Source: Paenibacillus kobensis NBRC 15729 (GTDB lineage: Bacteria > Bacillota > Bacilli > Paenibacillales > Paenibacillaceae). From it: a DNA stretch of 64,000 nucleotides. The translations under genes were made by a program, and so were the position numbers. The notes below the pieces were generated by a model. That model had not been told where the DNA came from. It made no database searches and saw only the letters and a program-made list of their open reading frames with translations. The stretch is taken from positions 41,054 through 105,053 of the forward strand of contig NZ_BILZ01000014.1 of assembly GCF_004000825.1 (NCBI RefSeq), in the 5' to 3' direction. This document shows, in pieces, positions 9,121 through 18,254 of this stretch. Within the stretch, counting starts at the first letter, position 1. Each line of letters opens with the position of its first letter.

Positions 9121-9690
9121 ATGAGTTCTATTCATGTTCAATTTAGCCCGAATGCTGAGCACTCGTCCTCACTACTGCACCGACTCAATACGAAGTGGCA
9201 TGAGCGGTCACTACAGTTATTTTTGGTCATCGTGCTCATGCACTGGGCGGAGCATCTTACACAAGCCTACCAAATCTGGATACTGGACTGGCCGCGTCCT
9301 AAGGCGCTCGGCGTTATCGGCTACTATTATCCATGGCTCGTCCATTCCGAGTGGCTCCATTACGGCTATGCCATCATCATGCTCGTCTTTTTTGTATTGC
9401 TTCTTCGCGGTTTTGAAGGGAGGTCCCGATTCTGGTGGATGACCGCCCTTATCATCCAATTCTGGCACCATATCGAACACGCACTATTATTAAGCCAAAA
9501 GTTAGCACACCATAATTTCTTTGGCTCTTCCGTTCCTACCAGCATCATTCAGCTCATTGCCCCGCGAGTCGAGCTGCATTTGTTCTACAACACGGTTGTA
9601 TTTATTCCAATGATCATCAGCATGATTTATCACATGTTCCCATCAAAAGAAGAAAAAGCGGCGATGTCATGCAGCTGCGCCAAGCAATAA
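9121..9690 (+). CDS. Polytopic membrane protein with conserved-looking His motifs, unknown function
   Basis: 189 residues with about four hydrophobic segments (around 28-45, 75-98, 105-125, 155-172). Histidines cluster at membrane borders: HWAEH, WLHY, HHIEH and HLFYN. Such paired His motifs could bind haem or a metal, as in membrane oxidases or desaturases, though I do not recognise the family. GGAGAGG lies about 11 bases upstream. The C-terminus ends CSCAKQ. It forms a two-gene unit with 9695 and is probably part of the island because its neighbours are. A redox or transport role is an inference. Confidence 0.6.
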   Translation: MSSIHVQFSPNAEHSSSLLHRLNTKWHERSLQLFLVIVLMHWAEHLTQAYQIWILDWPRPKALGVIGYYYPWLVHSEWLHYGYAIIMLVFFVLLLRGFEGRSRFWWMTALIIQFWHHIEHALLLSQKLAHHNFFGSSVPTSIIQLIAPRVELHLFYNTVVFIPMIISMIYHMFPSKEEKAAMSCSCAKQ

Positions 9691-9694
9691 CGAT

Positions 9695-9970
9695 ATGAAC
9701 AAGAAAATTGGTTATTATAGCCTATTATCCGCACTTCCACTAGCATTACTGCTCATTGCATGCCCCTCTTTTAATGTAATGGCCGCTGCCGTTTCTGAGC
9801 CCCCCCCGCATCACCACGACGCGCATGCTACCATGATGCACCATTCGGAGCCCAGTTCATGGCCGTTCATGATTATGTTTGCCGTGATTGTTCTACTCTG
9901 TTTCACAGTACTATTCCTATCGTTCATCAAAAAATCGAACCGGCAACCTAGACCCCACAACAACAATTAA
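9695..9970 (+). CDS. Small His-rich membrane protein
   Basis: 91 residues starting 4 bases after the upstream gene. Hydrophobic N-terminal segment (signal or anchor, about 8-30), a His-rich linker PPPHHHDAHATMMHH (about 37-51), a second membrane helix (about 58-80) and a basic tail. The His-rich loop is probably extracytoplasmic and could bind a metal for the 9121 protein. Not a recognised family. No strong ribosome site, which fits translational coupling to 9121. Confidence 0.6.
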   Translation: MNKKIGYYSLLSALPLALLLIACPSFNVMAAAVSEPPPHHHDAHATMMHHSEPSSWPFMIMFAVIVLLCFTVLFLSFIKKSNRQPRPHNNN

Positions 9971-9983
9971 TCGGCTCCCTTGT

Positions 9984-10023
9984 TAAGGGCTACTTGAATC
10001 ACTTGTGATCCAAGCAGCCCTTA
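9984..10023 (+). terminator. Long hairpin after the 9121-9695 unit
   Basis: TAAGGGCTaCTTGaATCAC / GTGATcCAAGcAGCCCTTA pairs over 19 positions with two mismatches that become G-U pairs in RNA. No clear T-run, so it may be a weak terminator or mRNA-protecting hairpin. It can act on either strand. Confidence 0.55.
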
Positions 10024-10167
10024 GTCTCTGAATCAGCTTCGGTACGCTTAATGCACATAAGTTCCGCTCCCTTGTATGTTTTCCCGGTGGTGCAGCCGCT
10101 GCTGCCGCGCCGATGCCATATGATACACCTCTTCTGAGAGAGTACGTTTCGGACTCGAAGCATCCCA

Positions 10168-10821
10168 CTAGCGTTGGTAAAATAGTTCCAAACTCATATG
10201 CTCCAGGGCATTTCTCTCTCTGTACCACAGATTGCTGTCTCGAATCAGCACGCTGCCAACCGGTACATGCACAGCTACACTTGGCATTTTTTCAGCAATG
10301 TACTGTATTCGATCTCTACCATACTTGTGTTGATAATGCAGGGGATGCGCATGACTTCCCGGCCATATCTCTACCCAATTCCTCTGCGATAGTAATACTG
10401 ATATTGGAATGAATACATTCAGTTGATTACAAGGCGACCTTATCTCGGCAACTTCAGCCAATATTGGTGTCGATCCCATGCATATATTCCGATCATTCAG
10501 ATTTCGCGTATCACCGGGGTTTACCGCCACAACTCGGAGTGTGCAGCTATTGCCAAGCAGAGACTCAATAACCCGTAATATGTCTGGGTTCTCGGCAACA
10601 TGCGAATCAATAAACGAAGCAGATATCGGGAATTGAATATGACCGTTTGTGTCAAGTTCCGATCCTTTTATTCCGTTTACCAATCGCTTAATTTCGGCCA
10701 GCTGCTTAACTTTGAATACGTTGTCGAGGATGACGTACCCTTTAATATCCATTAACGCCGTAATAGAATCGATATTCACATCTGACTGAAGTCCTGATTC
10801 TCCTCGGACTGATGATGCCAT
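10168..10821 (-). CDS. Degenerate PhyH-family (phytanoyl-CoA dioxygenase-like) protein
   Basis: 217 residues. The C-terminal region keeps the PhyH skeleton (WPGSHAHP, VPVGSVLIRDSNLWYRER), but the HxD iron motif is absent where expected and the distal His is replaced (LWY where active relatives have LWH or LH). It is therefore unlikely to bind iron like the four intact PhyH proteins in the island; a structural, binding or altered catalytic role is possible. AAGGAT lies about 8 bases before the ATG. Single gene, divergent from the AMP-ligase gene at 11005. Confidence 0.6.
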   Translation of the reverse strand: MASSVRGESGLQSDVNIDSITALMDIKGYVILDNVFKVKQLAEIKRLVNGIKGSELDTNGHIQFPISASFIDSHVAENPDILRVIESLLGNSCTLRVVAVNPGDTRNLNDRNICMGSTPILAEVAEIRSPCNQLNVFIPISVLLSQRNWVEIWPGSHAHPLHYQHKYGRDRIQYIAEKMPSVAVHVPVGSVLIRDSNLWYRERNALEHMSLELFYQR

Positions 10822-11004
10822 TACGATTCATCCTTTCTTACGGAAATGTATGGACGCTATACGTGTCCGATATACATTCAGCCTATCAAAGAGAAATGCT
10901 CATTACTCGGCTTATTGCATCACATTCGTTAATAATGCCGAGTTGCCCCTTGGAGAAAGGGGTTACACTAGTCCTACTGAAAACATGAATGGGGGATATA
11001 TAGG

Positions 11005-12438
11005 ATGAACACTCAATGGTCAATAGAATCGTTCTTTCAGCTCTTACAACGAAATGATGAGCCCGCTATTCTGTTAGACGACAGTCCTGCTATTACATAC
11101 CATCAATTATTATCATCTATCGATACTAATGTACGGCTTCTTCAGCCCAGTGGCCCTAGTGGCCAATCGTGCATCGTTACGATAGATGTATCTTTATCCT
11201 GGCGCTTTATCCCACTTATGCTTGCAGCCTTTAAGCTTCGCTGGACAGTAATCCCTATTGACTCTGTCCATGATAAAACGCTCGCTCATAAAATGAACGC
11301 TGAATTCCCGCATGCGCTGCACTTAGATGAGTCTAACGTGGACGATACAGGACTCATTAAGTTATCCCATCCGCCCACGCTCATTCCAAATATTGATCCC
11401 CAGCTCGCTCATGTTGCTCTTATGGTCCAAACCTCGGGCACATCTGGTCACCCAAAACTCGTCATGCTGACTTATGAGAATCTTGCATCCAATGCTGCCG
11501 ATATTGTGGAGGCACTGAGATTGGAATCACATGAACGCATTCTTATCCAACGACCTCTGTCCTATTCATCCGCCTTGACGGGGGAGTTGTTGGCCGGACT
11601 CGCTGCCGGTAGCGCAATTTATATTAAACCGGCAGCCTACTCTCCATTGTTGACGCTCTCGCTTATTCAAAAGCATGCAATTACAACAATCGGTTCATCC
11701 CCTACACTACTCACCCTGCTTGCCCCCCACACCAGTAAATACGATATGTCGAGCTTGCAACGTATTATTCTCAGTGGCGAACGCTTAACAGAGACACAGC
11801 TCGCTACGATACTCACCGCATACCCCAACAATGTTTCCTTATGGAATGCTTACGGTATGACGGAGACTGCCCCAAGAATCAGCTGCTTACAAATCGATAG
11901 CGATAAACATAAGGCTGCGTGTGTTGGCCCTCCTCTTCGTCACGTCAATGTTGCCATTGTGAACTCCAATGGCGGTCCTGTGCCGGAAGGGTCTAGCGGC
12001 TTCCTGATTGTCTCCGGTCCCAACGTCATGAGAGGCTACTATAACAATCCGGAGCTCACTCAACAGAAAATCCGCGATGGTTGGCTGTTTACCGGTGATA
12101 CGGCATCTATTCAAAACGGTATGATCATTATCCATGGAAGAGCAGATCATATGATAATTCGGGCAGGCTGCAATATATATCCCGAGGAGATTGAGTCACT
12201 TATCGCCGGGTGCCCTGGTGTTTACGAAGCATATGCTTTCGGAATACCCCATTCTCGTCGTGGAGCGGAAATTCACGTCTGGTTAACCTGTGCGGATGGT
12301 GTTACTACACTAGATATCCAGCAATATCTTCTCAACATTGACGCTAATCCGCGTCTCTGGCCGGACGTTATACATGTTCGGGATGAACTCCCCAAGACTT
12401 CCACTGGAAAACGGTTTCGAGCAACCCCGCCTATTTAA
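11005..12438 (+). CDS. AMP-dependent acyl synthetase/ligase (FAAL/acyl-CoA-ligase type)
   Basis: 477 residues, GGGGGA 8 bases upstream. It has the class I adenylation motifs in order: TSGTSGHPK (about 143-151), AYGMTE (about 284-289), GDTAS, the hinge HGRADHMIIRAG, NIYPEEIE and the C-terminal catalytic lysine region PKTSTGKRFR. It should activate a carboxylic acid as acyl-AMP and pass it to CoA or a carrier protein. Four carrier proteins are encoded nearby, so priming of the polyketide or loading of a side chain is plausible. It forms a unit with the SRPBCC-PDZ gene downstream. Confidence 0.85.
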   Translation: MNTQWSIESFFQLLQRNDEPAILLDDSPAITYHQLLSSIDTNVRLLQPSGPSGQSCIVTIDVSLSWRFIPLMLAAFKLRWTVIPIDSVHDKTLAHKMNAEFPHALHLDESNVDDTGLIKLSHPPTLIPNIDPQLAHVALMVQTSGTSGHPKLVMLTYENLASNAADIVEALRLESHERILIQRPLSYSSALTGELLAGLAAGSAIYIKPAAYSPLLTLSLIQKHAITTIGSSPTLLTLLAPHTSKYDMSSLQRIILSGERLTETQLATILTAYPNNVSLWNAYGMTETAPRISCLQIDSDKHKAACVGPPLRHVNVAIVNSNGGPVPEGSSGFLIVSGPNVMRGYYNNPELTQQKIRDGWLFTGDTASIQNGMIIIHGRADHMIIRAGCNIYPEEIESLIAGCPGVYEAYAFGIPHSRRGAEIHVWLTCADGVTTLDIQQYLLNIDANPRLWPDVIHVRDELPKTSTGKRFRATPPI

Positions 12439-12547
12439 TCCTCCTTCGGAAAAACGATGACTGAATACACATTAGCCGACGACTTCCTAAATTAAAGCTG
12501 AGGTTTTATTCAACAACAAGTATTATGCTAATGCCGAGGTGATCGTA

Positions 12548-13414
12548 ATGTTACTAAATAACGGGACAGCCTCCAGCAATTCAATCTGGATCGATGCTCC
12601 TGTCCTAGCACTTTGGAAATTCGTGTCAACAGCTTCCGGATGGAAGAGGTTTTTAGCCGACATATCCTCGCTCTCATCATCTTGCGATGATATACAAGTT
12701 GGTGACACGGTAATGTTGGTCATTGGAGAACTAACGAATCATGCGACTTGCTCGGGGCGGCAAGAGTATGAGCATATTGTCTTTGATGAGAGATATTCAG
12801 TCATATTACCCGACGGGAATATATGGTCATACAAGCTATGTACAACGTTTGAGTTTGTTGAGCATGATGGGAGCACGAAGTTAACAGTAACCGTAAATAG
12901 CCCCGATCCGAACGAAGCTTTGCATTGGATAATGGAGTGCGGCGAGATGGGGTGGCGCCAATCATTGTTTCATTTGAAACTAGTGGCGGAACTTGGTCTG
13001 GATTTACGCAATGAAATATTCAATTACCCTAGGCTCGGTGTTATGAACTACACGGCGACAAAGAAGCAACTTATCGAACAAGGTCTCGATTCCGAAAAAC
13101 AAGGCGGTAATTATATCGGAACATCCTACCCCGGAGGCCCTGCCTGGCAGGCCGGAATTCGCGACGGTGCAATAATCACCCGGCTTGCGTATCAGCCGGT
13201 ATCGACCTATCGGGATTTCGTTCGTGTACTTGGATCGTTATCCGGCAAATCCGCAGCTCCAATCGAAGTTGTCTATTATGAGAACGGTCGTTGCCTGAAC
13301 ACTTTAATCTATTTGACCTATGAAGATCAGTTTACGGGAATGATTGATCCAGAGAGTATTTCACTGGCTGAAGTCAGCGCAAGAAGAAGACAACGCACTA
13401 AAGAGATTCATTAG
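12548..13414 (+). CDS. SRPBCC (START/AHSA1-like) domain fused to a PDZ domain
   Basis: 288 residues from the ATG at 12548; the GTG at 12539 is part of the GAGGTG ribosome site. The N-terminal ~165 residues fit the SRPBCC cup fold (IWIDAPVLALWKFV start, ECGEMGWRQSLFHLK long C-terminal helix). A PDZ domain follows (about 178-265, YPGGPAWQAGIRDGAII). The paralogue at 36717 has the same architecture. SRPBCC proteins bind hydrophobic ligands, and CalC, an enediyne self-resistance protein, has this fold; a protective or carrier role here is inference. The order of the two domains is unusual. Confidence 0.7.
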   Translation: MLLNNGTASSNSIWIDAPVLALWKFVSTASGWKRFLADISSLSSSCDDIQVGDTVMLVIGELTNHATCSGRQEYEHIVFDERYSVILPDGNIWSYKLCTTFEFVEHDGSTKLTVTVNSPDPNEALHWIMECGEMGWRQSLFHLKLVAELGLDLRNEIFNYPRLGVMNYTATKKQLIEQGLDSEKQGGNYIGTSYPGGPAWQAGIRDGAIITRLAYQPVSTYRDFVRVLGSLSGKSAAPIEVVYYENGRCLNTLIYLTYEDQFTGMIDPESISLAEVSARRRQRTKEIH

Positions 13415-13453
13415 CCTCGGGCCCTATGTCGGCTTCATTCCTCGGTTGATTAC

Positions 13454-13490
13454 AAAAAGAGTTGATACCATTCGTGGTATCAACTCTTTT
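13454..13490. terminator. Bidirectional terminator between convergent units
   Basis: AAAAGAGTTGATACCA-TTCG-TGGTATCAACTCTTTT: perfect hairpin with A-run and T-run. It serves the 11005-13414 unit on the plus strand and probably the 21852-13610 operon on the minus strand. Confidence 0.92.
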
Positions 13491-13609
13491 ACTTTTACTT
13501 TAACTTCTTCTAGATACGAGTACTGGTTTCTTCAACGACGTCATAAGGGAATTGCCCGATAGCAGATGAACGGCAGCCTAAATTCCGTCAATAATTCTAT
13601 TACATTTAA

Positions 13610-14404
13610 CTATCCGACGACTCTCTCTTGCGATTTACGATAATAATAGATTCGGTAAGGCAATCCAATAAATAATGTTACTAGAAATGCCGAATAGAAG
13701 GTAGAATTGGTCACTTCCTGTAAGCGAAGTACTGTATCAACTCCAGATATGCAGACAGCCAGCATAATACGAGCCACTCTCGTTGGTGGTGTCGTTTGGG
13801 GATCAGTAATCATAAAGAAGCTGAATAACTGAAAAGAGGCACCAAGCATTGGTCCAAATGCATAGAAGAGGGGTTCGTCGAAGAAATAGTACCGTATACA
13901 AGCAAAGAATGCAAACCCAAGAATAAAGGAAATAACGGTATCTAATCGGCCGGCCGAATACGCTGCGATCGCACCCAACAATAGAATAAATACCATTACC
14001 TCGTAACCGTTAGTCCACTGCTTAGGTGTACTTACGGCATATTGCGGCAGAAACCAGAGCATGAAACACATTGCAACATTGTTCGGATTAAATATATGCT
14101 TACCCCGCATCCGGACCGCGTGCTTGATTATTATAGATAACAGCGAGGCGCAGGCATATGGCCACAGCAAATGAGAGCTCAGAAGTAGGCTTATACCTAG
14201 ACCTGTAATGAGAGCGCTTGTTGGCATGATCCATTGTCTTCGAATCAGACGTGTCAACAGGAGCTCGGCCATTACCGCCACACTCACGGATACAGCCATA
14301 CTATCCCATTTCTGAAAAAATCCAAGAAATAACTGGCCAGCTATTACAAAACTGAGCAGGAACAGGAGTACAAAATAACGGGGATCTACTTTGATACCCA
14401 TCAT
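13610..14404 (-). CDS. RnfD/NqrB-like membrane protein of the UnbU type
   Basis: 264 residues, mostly membrane helices (about eight to ten). It shows the family hallmarks: SALITGLGISLLL, KHIFNPNN and FFMITDPQTTPPTR near the C-terminus, the position where RnfD/NqrB carry covalent FMN. UnbU-type proteins are part of the enediyne warhead cassette, where they occur with UnbV and DUF1702 proteins, exactly the neighbours here. Starts within the UnbV-like stop (ATGA overlap). Electron transfer or prenyl/polyene processing at the membrane is inference; last gene of its operon. Confidence 0.8.
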   Translation of the reverse strand: MMGIKVDPRYFVLLFLLSFVIAGQLFLGFFQKWDSMAVSVSVAVMAELLLTRLIRRQWIMPTSALITGLGISLLLSSHLLWPYACASLLSIIIKHAVRMRGKHIFNPNNVAMCFMLWFLPQYAVSTPKQWTNGYEVMVFILLLGAIAAYSAGRLDTVISFILGFAFFACIRYYFFDEPLFYAFGPMLGASFQLFSFFMITDPQTTPPTRVARIMLAVCISGVDTVLRLQEVTNSTFYSAFLVTLFIGLPYRIYYYRKSQERVVG

Positions 14405-16140
14405 GATACCCCGCCCGCCCCCTCAACAATCGTTACAATCCGATCAATTGGTATGTTACTTTTCTCCTCAACACGACCGCTGGGCCACTGAATACGAATA
14501 CTATCGATACTAGTAGCCTGTTTTAAGCCAAAATGAATGCGAGGATCACTCTGTCCCCCATGGCTGTTGCCGCCGTCTCGCTCAATCACAGTAGACACAC
14601 CATTAACCGTGAATGTCACTTTTGCCCCAACGCCATCCCGATTACTTGGCGGGGTTCCTACAAGCTTCAATGTAATCCAGTGGTTTCCTATGTTATTAAT
14701 ATTTTTATACACACGTGCAGGGCCCCCTTGGTTGGCGAAGACAAGATCCAGCGTTCCCCTGTTCCACAGATCCACCGCCGCAACGCCTCGTGAATCCTCC
14801 GTGAAGTTAAGTCCAATTTCTTGCGCAATGTCCGTAAACGAATAGCCATCGTTCAGAAATAGCTTCTTATGCTCATATCCTGACATCGACTTTTCCTTGA
14901 AAGCAGGCCAATTTTTAGCATCCTCCACAATATAACCAGGGGTTGTTGCCAACGTTCCCATATCAAACCAGTAGTTTTTCTTCTTACTGGCGGAAATGAA
15001 GCCGTTCGTGACCATCAAGCTCATCTGACCGCTGTTGTCGACATCTAGAAAACGAGCCCCCCATGAGAAGCCTGCTTGCTTGACTCCCATCTCCGCCGCA
15101 ACATCGCGATAAACTCCTTTCGCATCCTCATGCCATAATTGGTTGCCTTCAAGCAAATATTTCTCTTTGCTAATATTGCTCACATAATTCACTAATTTTC
15201 CGTCATGGAACACATCCGCAAAATCAACATTCATTCCCTTAAACGTATCGTCGCCGATACCTCGGCTCTGGACAATCTTTTTAAACCCTTTTCCTGCTTG
15301 GTTAAGGTACAAGGAATCCGGGCCGAAGTCATTGGCATTATAAATATCCGGCCAGTTATCTCCATTTAGATCGGCTGATCCTGTCGCTAGTGTCCAACCC
15401 GTGTCGTCTACGCCCATCTCCGCTGCCACGTCCGTAAACGTACCATCACCATTATTATGATAGAGTACATTGTGACCGCCGTTACGAGCACGCTCGAAGT
15501 CGCTGAGCATAATTTTCGTCGACGTAAGGTTCCACATATTGATCGTCTCGCGGAAATAACAACCCAGATACAAATCGAGCAACCCGTCGCGATCATAATC
15601 AAGTGTGATTACCTTGTTCACATATCCCCTGTAGCCGACGCCGGCTGAATCGGTAACCTCCGTAAATGTACCGTTTCCATTGTTTTTATACAACCTGCTC
15701 TTACCCCAGCTTCCGATAAACAAACTAGGATAACCGCTGTTATCGTAATCAAGCCATACAGCGGCTTCGGAAATTCCATCAGTGTTAACTTCCGTCACAC
15801 CCGCTGCTTTGCTAACGTCTTGAAATGTACCGTCCCCATTGTTCTTATAAAGGACATTTGCTGATCCCCGCTTGCTATTGATGAAATAGATATCCATCCA
15901 TCCGTCGCCGTTATAATCAGCTACAGCTACTCCGGCACCTGTAGAAGCGAGCCATGGAAAGATATTGGAGACCTTCGGATCGAACGTATCCTTGGCGTGC
16001 ACGAACGATATACCAGCCTTCTTCGTTACCTCTTCGAATGTAAAACCATACGAAACTTTTTCTTTAGCGCCGCAGCCCCCTAGTACAACCATAAGAACGG
16101 CGATGACTACAATCCATTTCACACTGTACAAATGATTCAC
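14401..16140 (-). CDS. CRTAC1/UnbV-like FG-GAP repeat lipoprotein with ASPIC/UnbV domain
   Basis: 579 residues. The N-terminus is a lipoprotein signal with lipobox LGGC (Cys 23), so it is anchored outside the membrane. About six FG-GAP/VCBS repeats follow with Ca-binding loops of the DYNGDGWMDIY type, forming a beta-propeller. The C-terminal ASPIC/UnbV domain (about 475-575) includes GNHWITLKL, GVGAKV and RIQWPSGR. UnbV proteins are conserved in enediyne clusters; their mechanism was long unknown. GGGGGGAG precedes the ATG. It overlaps the UnbU-like gene by 4 bp, so the two are translationally coupled. Confidence 0.88.
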   Translation of the reverse strand: MNHLYSVKWIVVIAVLMVVLGGCGAKEKVSYGFTFEEVTKKAGISFVHAKDTFDPKVSNIFPWLASTGAGVAVADYNGDGWMDIYFINSKRGSANVLYKNNGDGTFQDVSKAAGVTEVNTDGISEAAVWLDYDNSGYPSLFIGSWGKSRLYKNNGNGTFTEVTDSAGVGYRGYVNKVITLDYDRDGLLDLYLGCYFRETINMWNLTSTKIMLSDFERARNGGHNVLYHNNGDGTFTDVAAEMGVDDTGWTLATGSADLNGDNWPDIYNANDFGPDSLYLNQAGKGFKKIVQSRGIGDDTFKGMNVDFADVFHDGKLVNYVSNISKEKYLLEGNQLWHEDAKGVYRDVAAEMGVKQAGFSWGARFLDVDNSGQMSLMVTNGFISASKKKNYWFDMGTLATTPGYIVEDAKNWPAFKEKSMSGYEHKKLFLNDGYSFTDIAQEIGLNFTEDSRGVAAVDLWNRGTLDLVFANQGGPARVYKNINNIGNHWITLKLVGTPPSNRDGVGAKVTFTVNGVSTVIERDGGNSHGGQSDPRIHFGLKQATSIDSIRIQWPSGRVEEKSNIPIDRIVTIVEGAGGVS

Positions 16141-16143
16141 CGT

Positions 16144-17175
16144 TTATACTCCCCCCTTCTTCCAATATCCTTTGTTATCCAACAATACACGCGCCTCGTC
16201 CATCCATTTAATATAGTAAGGAATTTTATCATTTGAAATATTTTCTATCATTTTCTTTGCCTCATGTACACGTTCAACGTACCATCTCGCCCCATCAGAA
16301 ATATCATGTTGAAAAGAGGCCAGTTGCTCCATCCAATACCTTTCGTTCTGCAGCTTTCTCGCTTCTAGTCCAAATGCCAAACCTTGGTGAAAGGCCGCCA
16401 GACCGGAACGGGGAATGTGTTGCAGCGCTTTCTCGGCAACCGGAAGTTGATCAAAGAAGCTATAAGCGATCGCCAGCCCCAACCCGCTATAAACATCTTG
16501 TTGGCATGCTGCCGGCATCTGCTCGATTGCCGAAACTGTTTCATTGATTTGAAATTGCTTGGCGAACCATAATCCTCGTCCAAACCCCTGTAAACATACT
16601 CTGCGATACGCAAGCGGGAAGTGATCGAATTTTTGATAGGAAAGCGGATTGACGGGATATTCGAACAATGCGGATTTAAAACCAACACCGTCGAACACGA
16701 TTGAGGCATAACGGGGGTCCAATGTCTTCAACCATTTGACGTAGCCGTCATAACGATAACGATAACGCGTATGAAGCCACCAGCCGAGTCCAACATAATA
16801 TTGATAGAGATAATTTGCATCGAGGTTTTGTATATAATATTCGAAGCGCTTACCTTTGTTTAACCATAGTGAGGCCCTAGCAGCAAAACCCATGCCGGCT
16901 CCCTCATACGCAAAGCCCCTATAATAGGGATCAAACTCTCCCAAGAAGGATCGGATGCGATCGAATTTAATAATAGGTAGAATAACGTAGTTATTGCCGT
17001 TTAGAAATGCGCTAAGAATAATAGGAAACCGCATGTTGAACAAGGTACTTTTCGAGACTTGGAATCGTTTAAGTATGCGAGGAACGCTTACGTGAAACAT
17101 CCTCAAATAAAGGAGAGGTATGCCTAGCATGATGATGACAGCTACTCCTAGCCATAACTGCATTCCATTAATCAT
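16144..17175 (-). CDS. DUF1702 family protein (UnbL-like)
   Basis: 343 residues with one N-terminal hydrophobic segment (about 6-24). The family signature GFAYEGAGMGF appears at about 86-96, with VGLGWWLHTRYRY, DGVGFKSALF, QGFGRGLWFAKQ and SGLGLAIAYSF further on, matching DUF1702 repeats in order. DUF1702 proteins are the UnbL component of enediyne cassettes and are also seen in a few other clusters. Overlaps the ACP stop by 4 bp (ATGA) and is 3 bp from the UnbV-like gene. Biochemical role unknown; conversion or cyclisation of the polyene chain is the context-based guess. Confidence 0.82.
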   Translation of the reverse strand: MINGMQLWLGVAVIIMLGIPLLYLRMFHVSVPRILKRFQVSKSTLFNMRFPIILSAFLNGNNYVILPIIKFDRIRSFLGEFDPYYRGFAYEGAGMGFAARASLWLNKGKRFEYYIQNLDANYLYQYYVGLGWWLHTRYRYRYDGYVKWLKTLDPRYASIVFDGVGFKSALFEYPVNPLSYQKFDHFPLAYRRVCLQGFGRGLWFAKQFQINETVSAIEQMPAACQQDVYSGLGLAIAYSFFDQLPVAEKALQHIPRSGLAAFHQGLAFGLEARKLQNERYWMEQLASFQHDISDGARWYVERVHEAKKMIENISNDKIPYYIKWMDEARVLLDNKGYWKKGGV

Positions 17176-17420
17176 GATTGGCGTTTGCCTATTACCTTTG
17201 CCGTGACATCCGACAAAGTATTCAATGACGATAACTCTTCTTCCTCAAGCCTAATGCCATATTCACGTTCAAGATGAACGGCTAGTTCCAGAACCATAAG
17301 CGAATCAATATTTAGTTCATTTAACGGTCGCTCCAGACATTCCTCGGTTAGTTCATCACCCGTCAACTGGCTTGCCAATTTAATAAGTTTTGCATTAAAT
17401 TTGTTTACATCCTGAATCAT
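17172..17420 (-). CDS. Acyl carrier protein
   Basis: 82 residues, GAGGGG 7 bases before the ATG. The phosphopantetheine site is Ser40 in LNIDSLMVLEL, with a typical four-helix ACP pattern and acidic helix 2. It lies between the ketoreductase and DUF1702 genes in the KS operon, so it is the best candidate for the chain-carrying ACP of the reducing PKS. AcpS at 28159 could activate it. Confidence 0.92.
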   Translation of the reverse strand: MIQDVNKFNAKLIKLASQLTGDELTEECLERPLNELNIDSLMVLELAVHLEREYGIRLEEEELSSLNTLSDVTAKVIGKRQS

Positions 17421-17436
17421 TTACATTCCCCTCTCG

Positions 17437-18195
17437 TCAATTTAAAGTTAGGCCCCCGTCTACCACAAGCACCTGACCGGTAATATACGATGCCTCATTG
17501 GATAGCAGGAAGGCAACGGCACTAGCAATTTCGCATGGTTTTCCAACCCGCCTTAGCGGAGCCGCTTGCTCGGCAGATAATCGTTTGGCATGAGGCAAGG
17601 TCTCGAGCATATCTGTCGCGATATAGCCGGGCGCAACTGCATTGACACGAACGCCGAGACCGGCCGTTTCCTTCGCCAATGCTTTTGTCATACCAATAAT
17701 ACCCGCTTTAGCCGCCGAATAATTAACCTGACCGATCGCACCGACCAGCCCGGCCACGGACGTTATATTTACGATGCTGCCCTTTGATACCGATAATGTC
17801 CTGATTAAGCCTTGAATCAATATAAATGCGGAGTTCAAATTTGTATTTATCACACTATGCCACTGTGAGGGCGTCATTCGAAACATCGATGCATCCGCCG
17901 TAATTCCCACATTGTTAACCAAATAATCCATTCGCGCATCAGTCTCTTCAAGAATTGCTTCCCTACAACGAATGATGTCCAATTCATTGGAATGGTCGCA
18001 TTGAAAGGACTGAATCTGAACATCATATTGGCTACATAACTTCGTCAACTCATAGGCTGCTTTCGCATCGTTTTTATACGTAAAGAAAACATCAGCCCCT
18101 GATCTTGCAAGCATGTGTACGATTTCTCGGCCGATCCCACGTGAGCCGCCTGTTACAATCGCCTTTTTTTTCTTAAAATCCCATTTTGCATGCAT
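17437..18195 (-). CDS. FabG-type 3-ketoacyl-ACP reductase (SDR)
   Basis: 252 residues from the ATG at 18195, chosen because AGGAGG lies 6 bases upstream; a longer upstream frame has no ribosome site. Classical [12 protein letters not shown] cofactor motif (about 15-23), NNVG, catalytic Ser (NITSVAG), YSAAK with Tyr/Lys, and the C-terminal VDGG. It reduces beta-ketoacyl-ACP to beta-hydroxyacyl-ACP with NADPH. Next to ACP and KS genes, it should supply the reducing step of each elongation cycle. No enoyl reductase is present nearby, so double bonds would remain. Confidence 0.9.
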   Translation of the reverse strand: MHAKWDFKKKKAIVTGGSRGIGREIVHMLARSGADVFFTYKNDAKAAYELTKLCSQYDVQIQSFQCDHSNELDIIRCREAILEETDARMDYLVNNVGITADASMFRMTPSQWHSVINTNLNSAFILIQGLIRTLSVSKGSIVNITSVAGLVGAIGQVNYSAAKAGIIGMTKALAKETAGLGVRVNAVAPGYIATDMLETLPHAKRLSAEQAAPLRRVGKPCEIASAVAFLLSNEASYITGQVLVVDGGLTLN

Positions 18196-18254
18196 GAATA
18201 ACCTCCTATGCCCCGTCATATTACGATTATCATCGGGATTCCAGAAGCAGGTGT

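Noticed and set aside
9983..10228. Minus-strand 81-codon frame between the PhyH-like gene and the 9984 hairpin.
   Set aside because: Overlaps the real gene end and the hairpin, has low-complexity Ala run and no ribosome site.
13344..13562. Plus-strand 72-codon frame at the end of the SRPBCC-PDZ gene.
   Set aside because: It runs through the perfect terminator at 13454-13490 and has no start signal.
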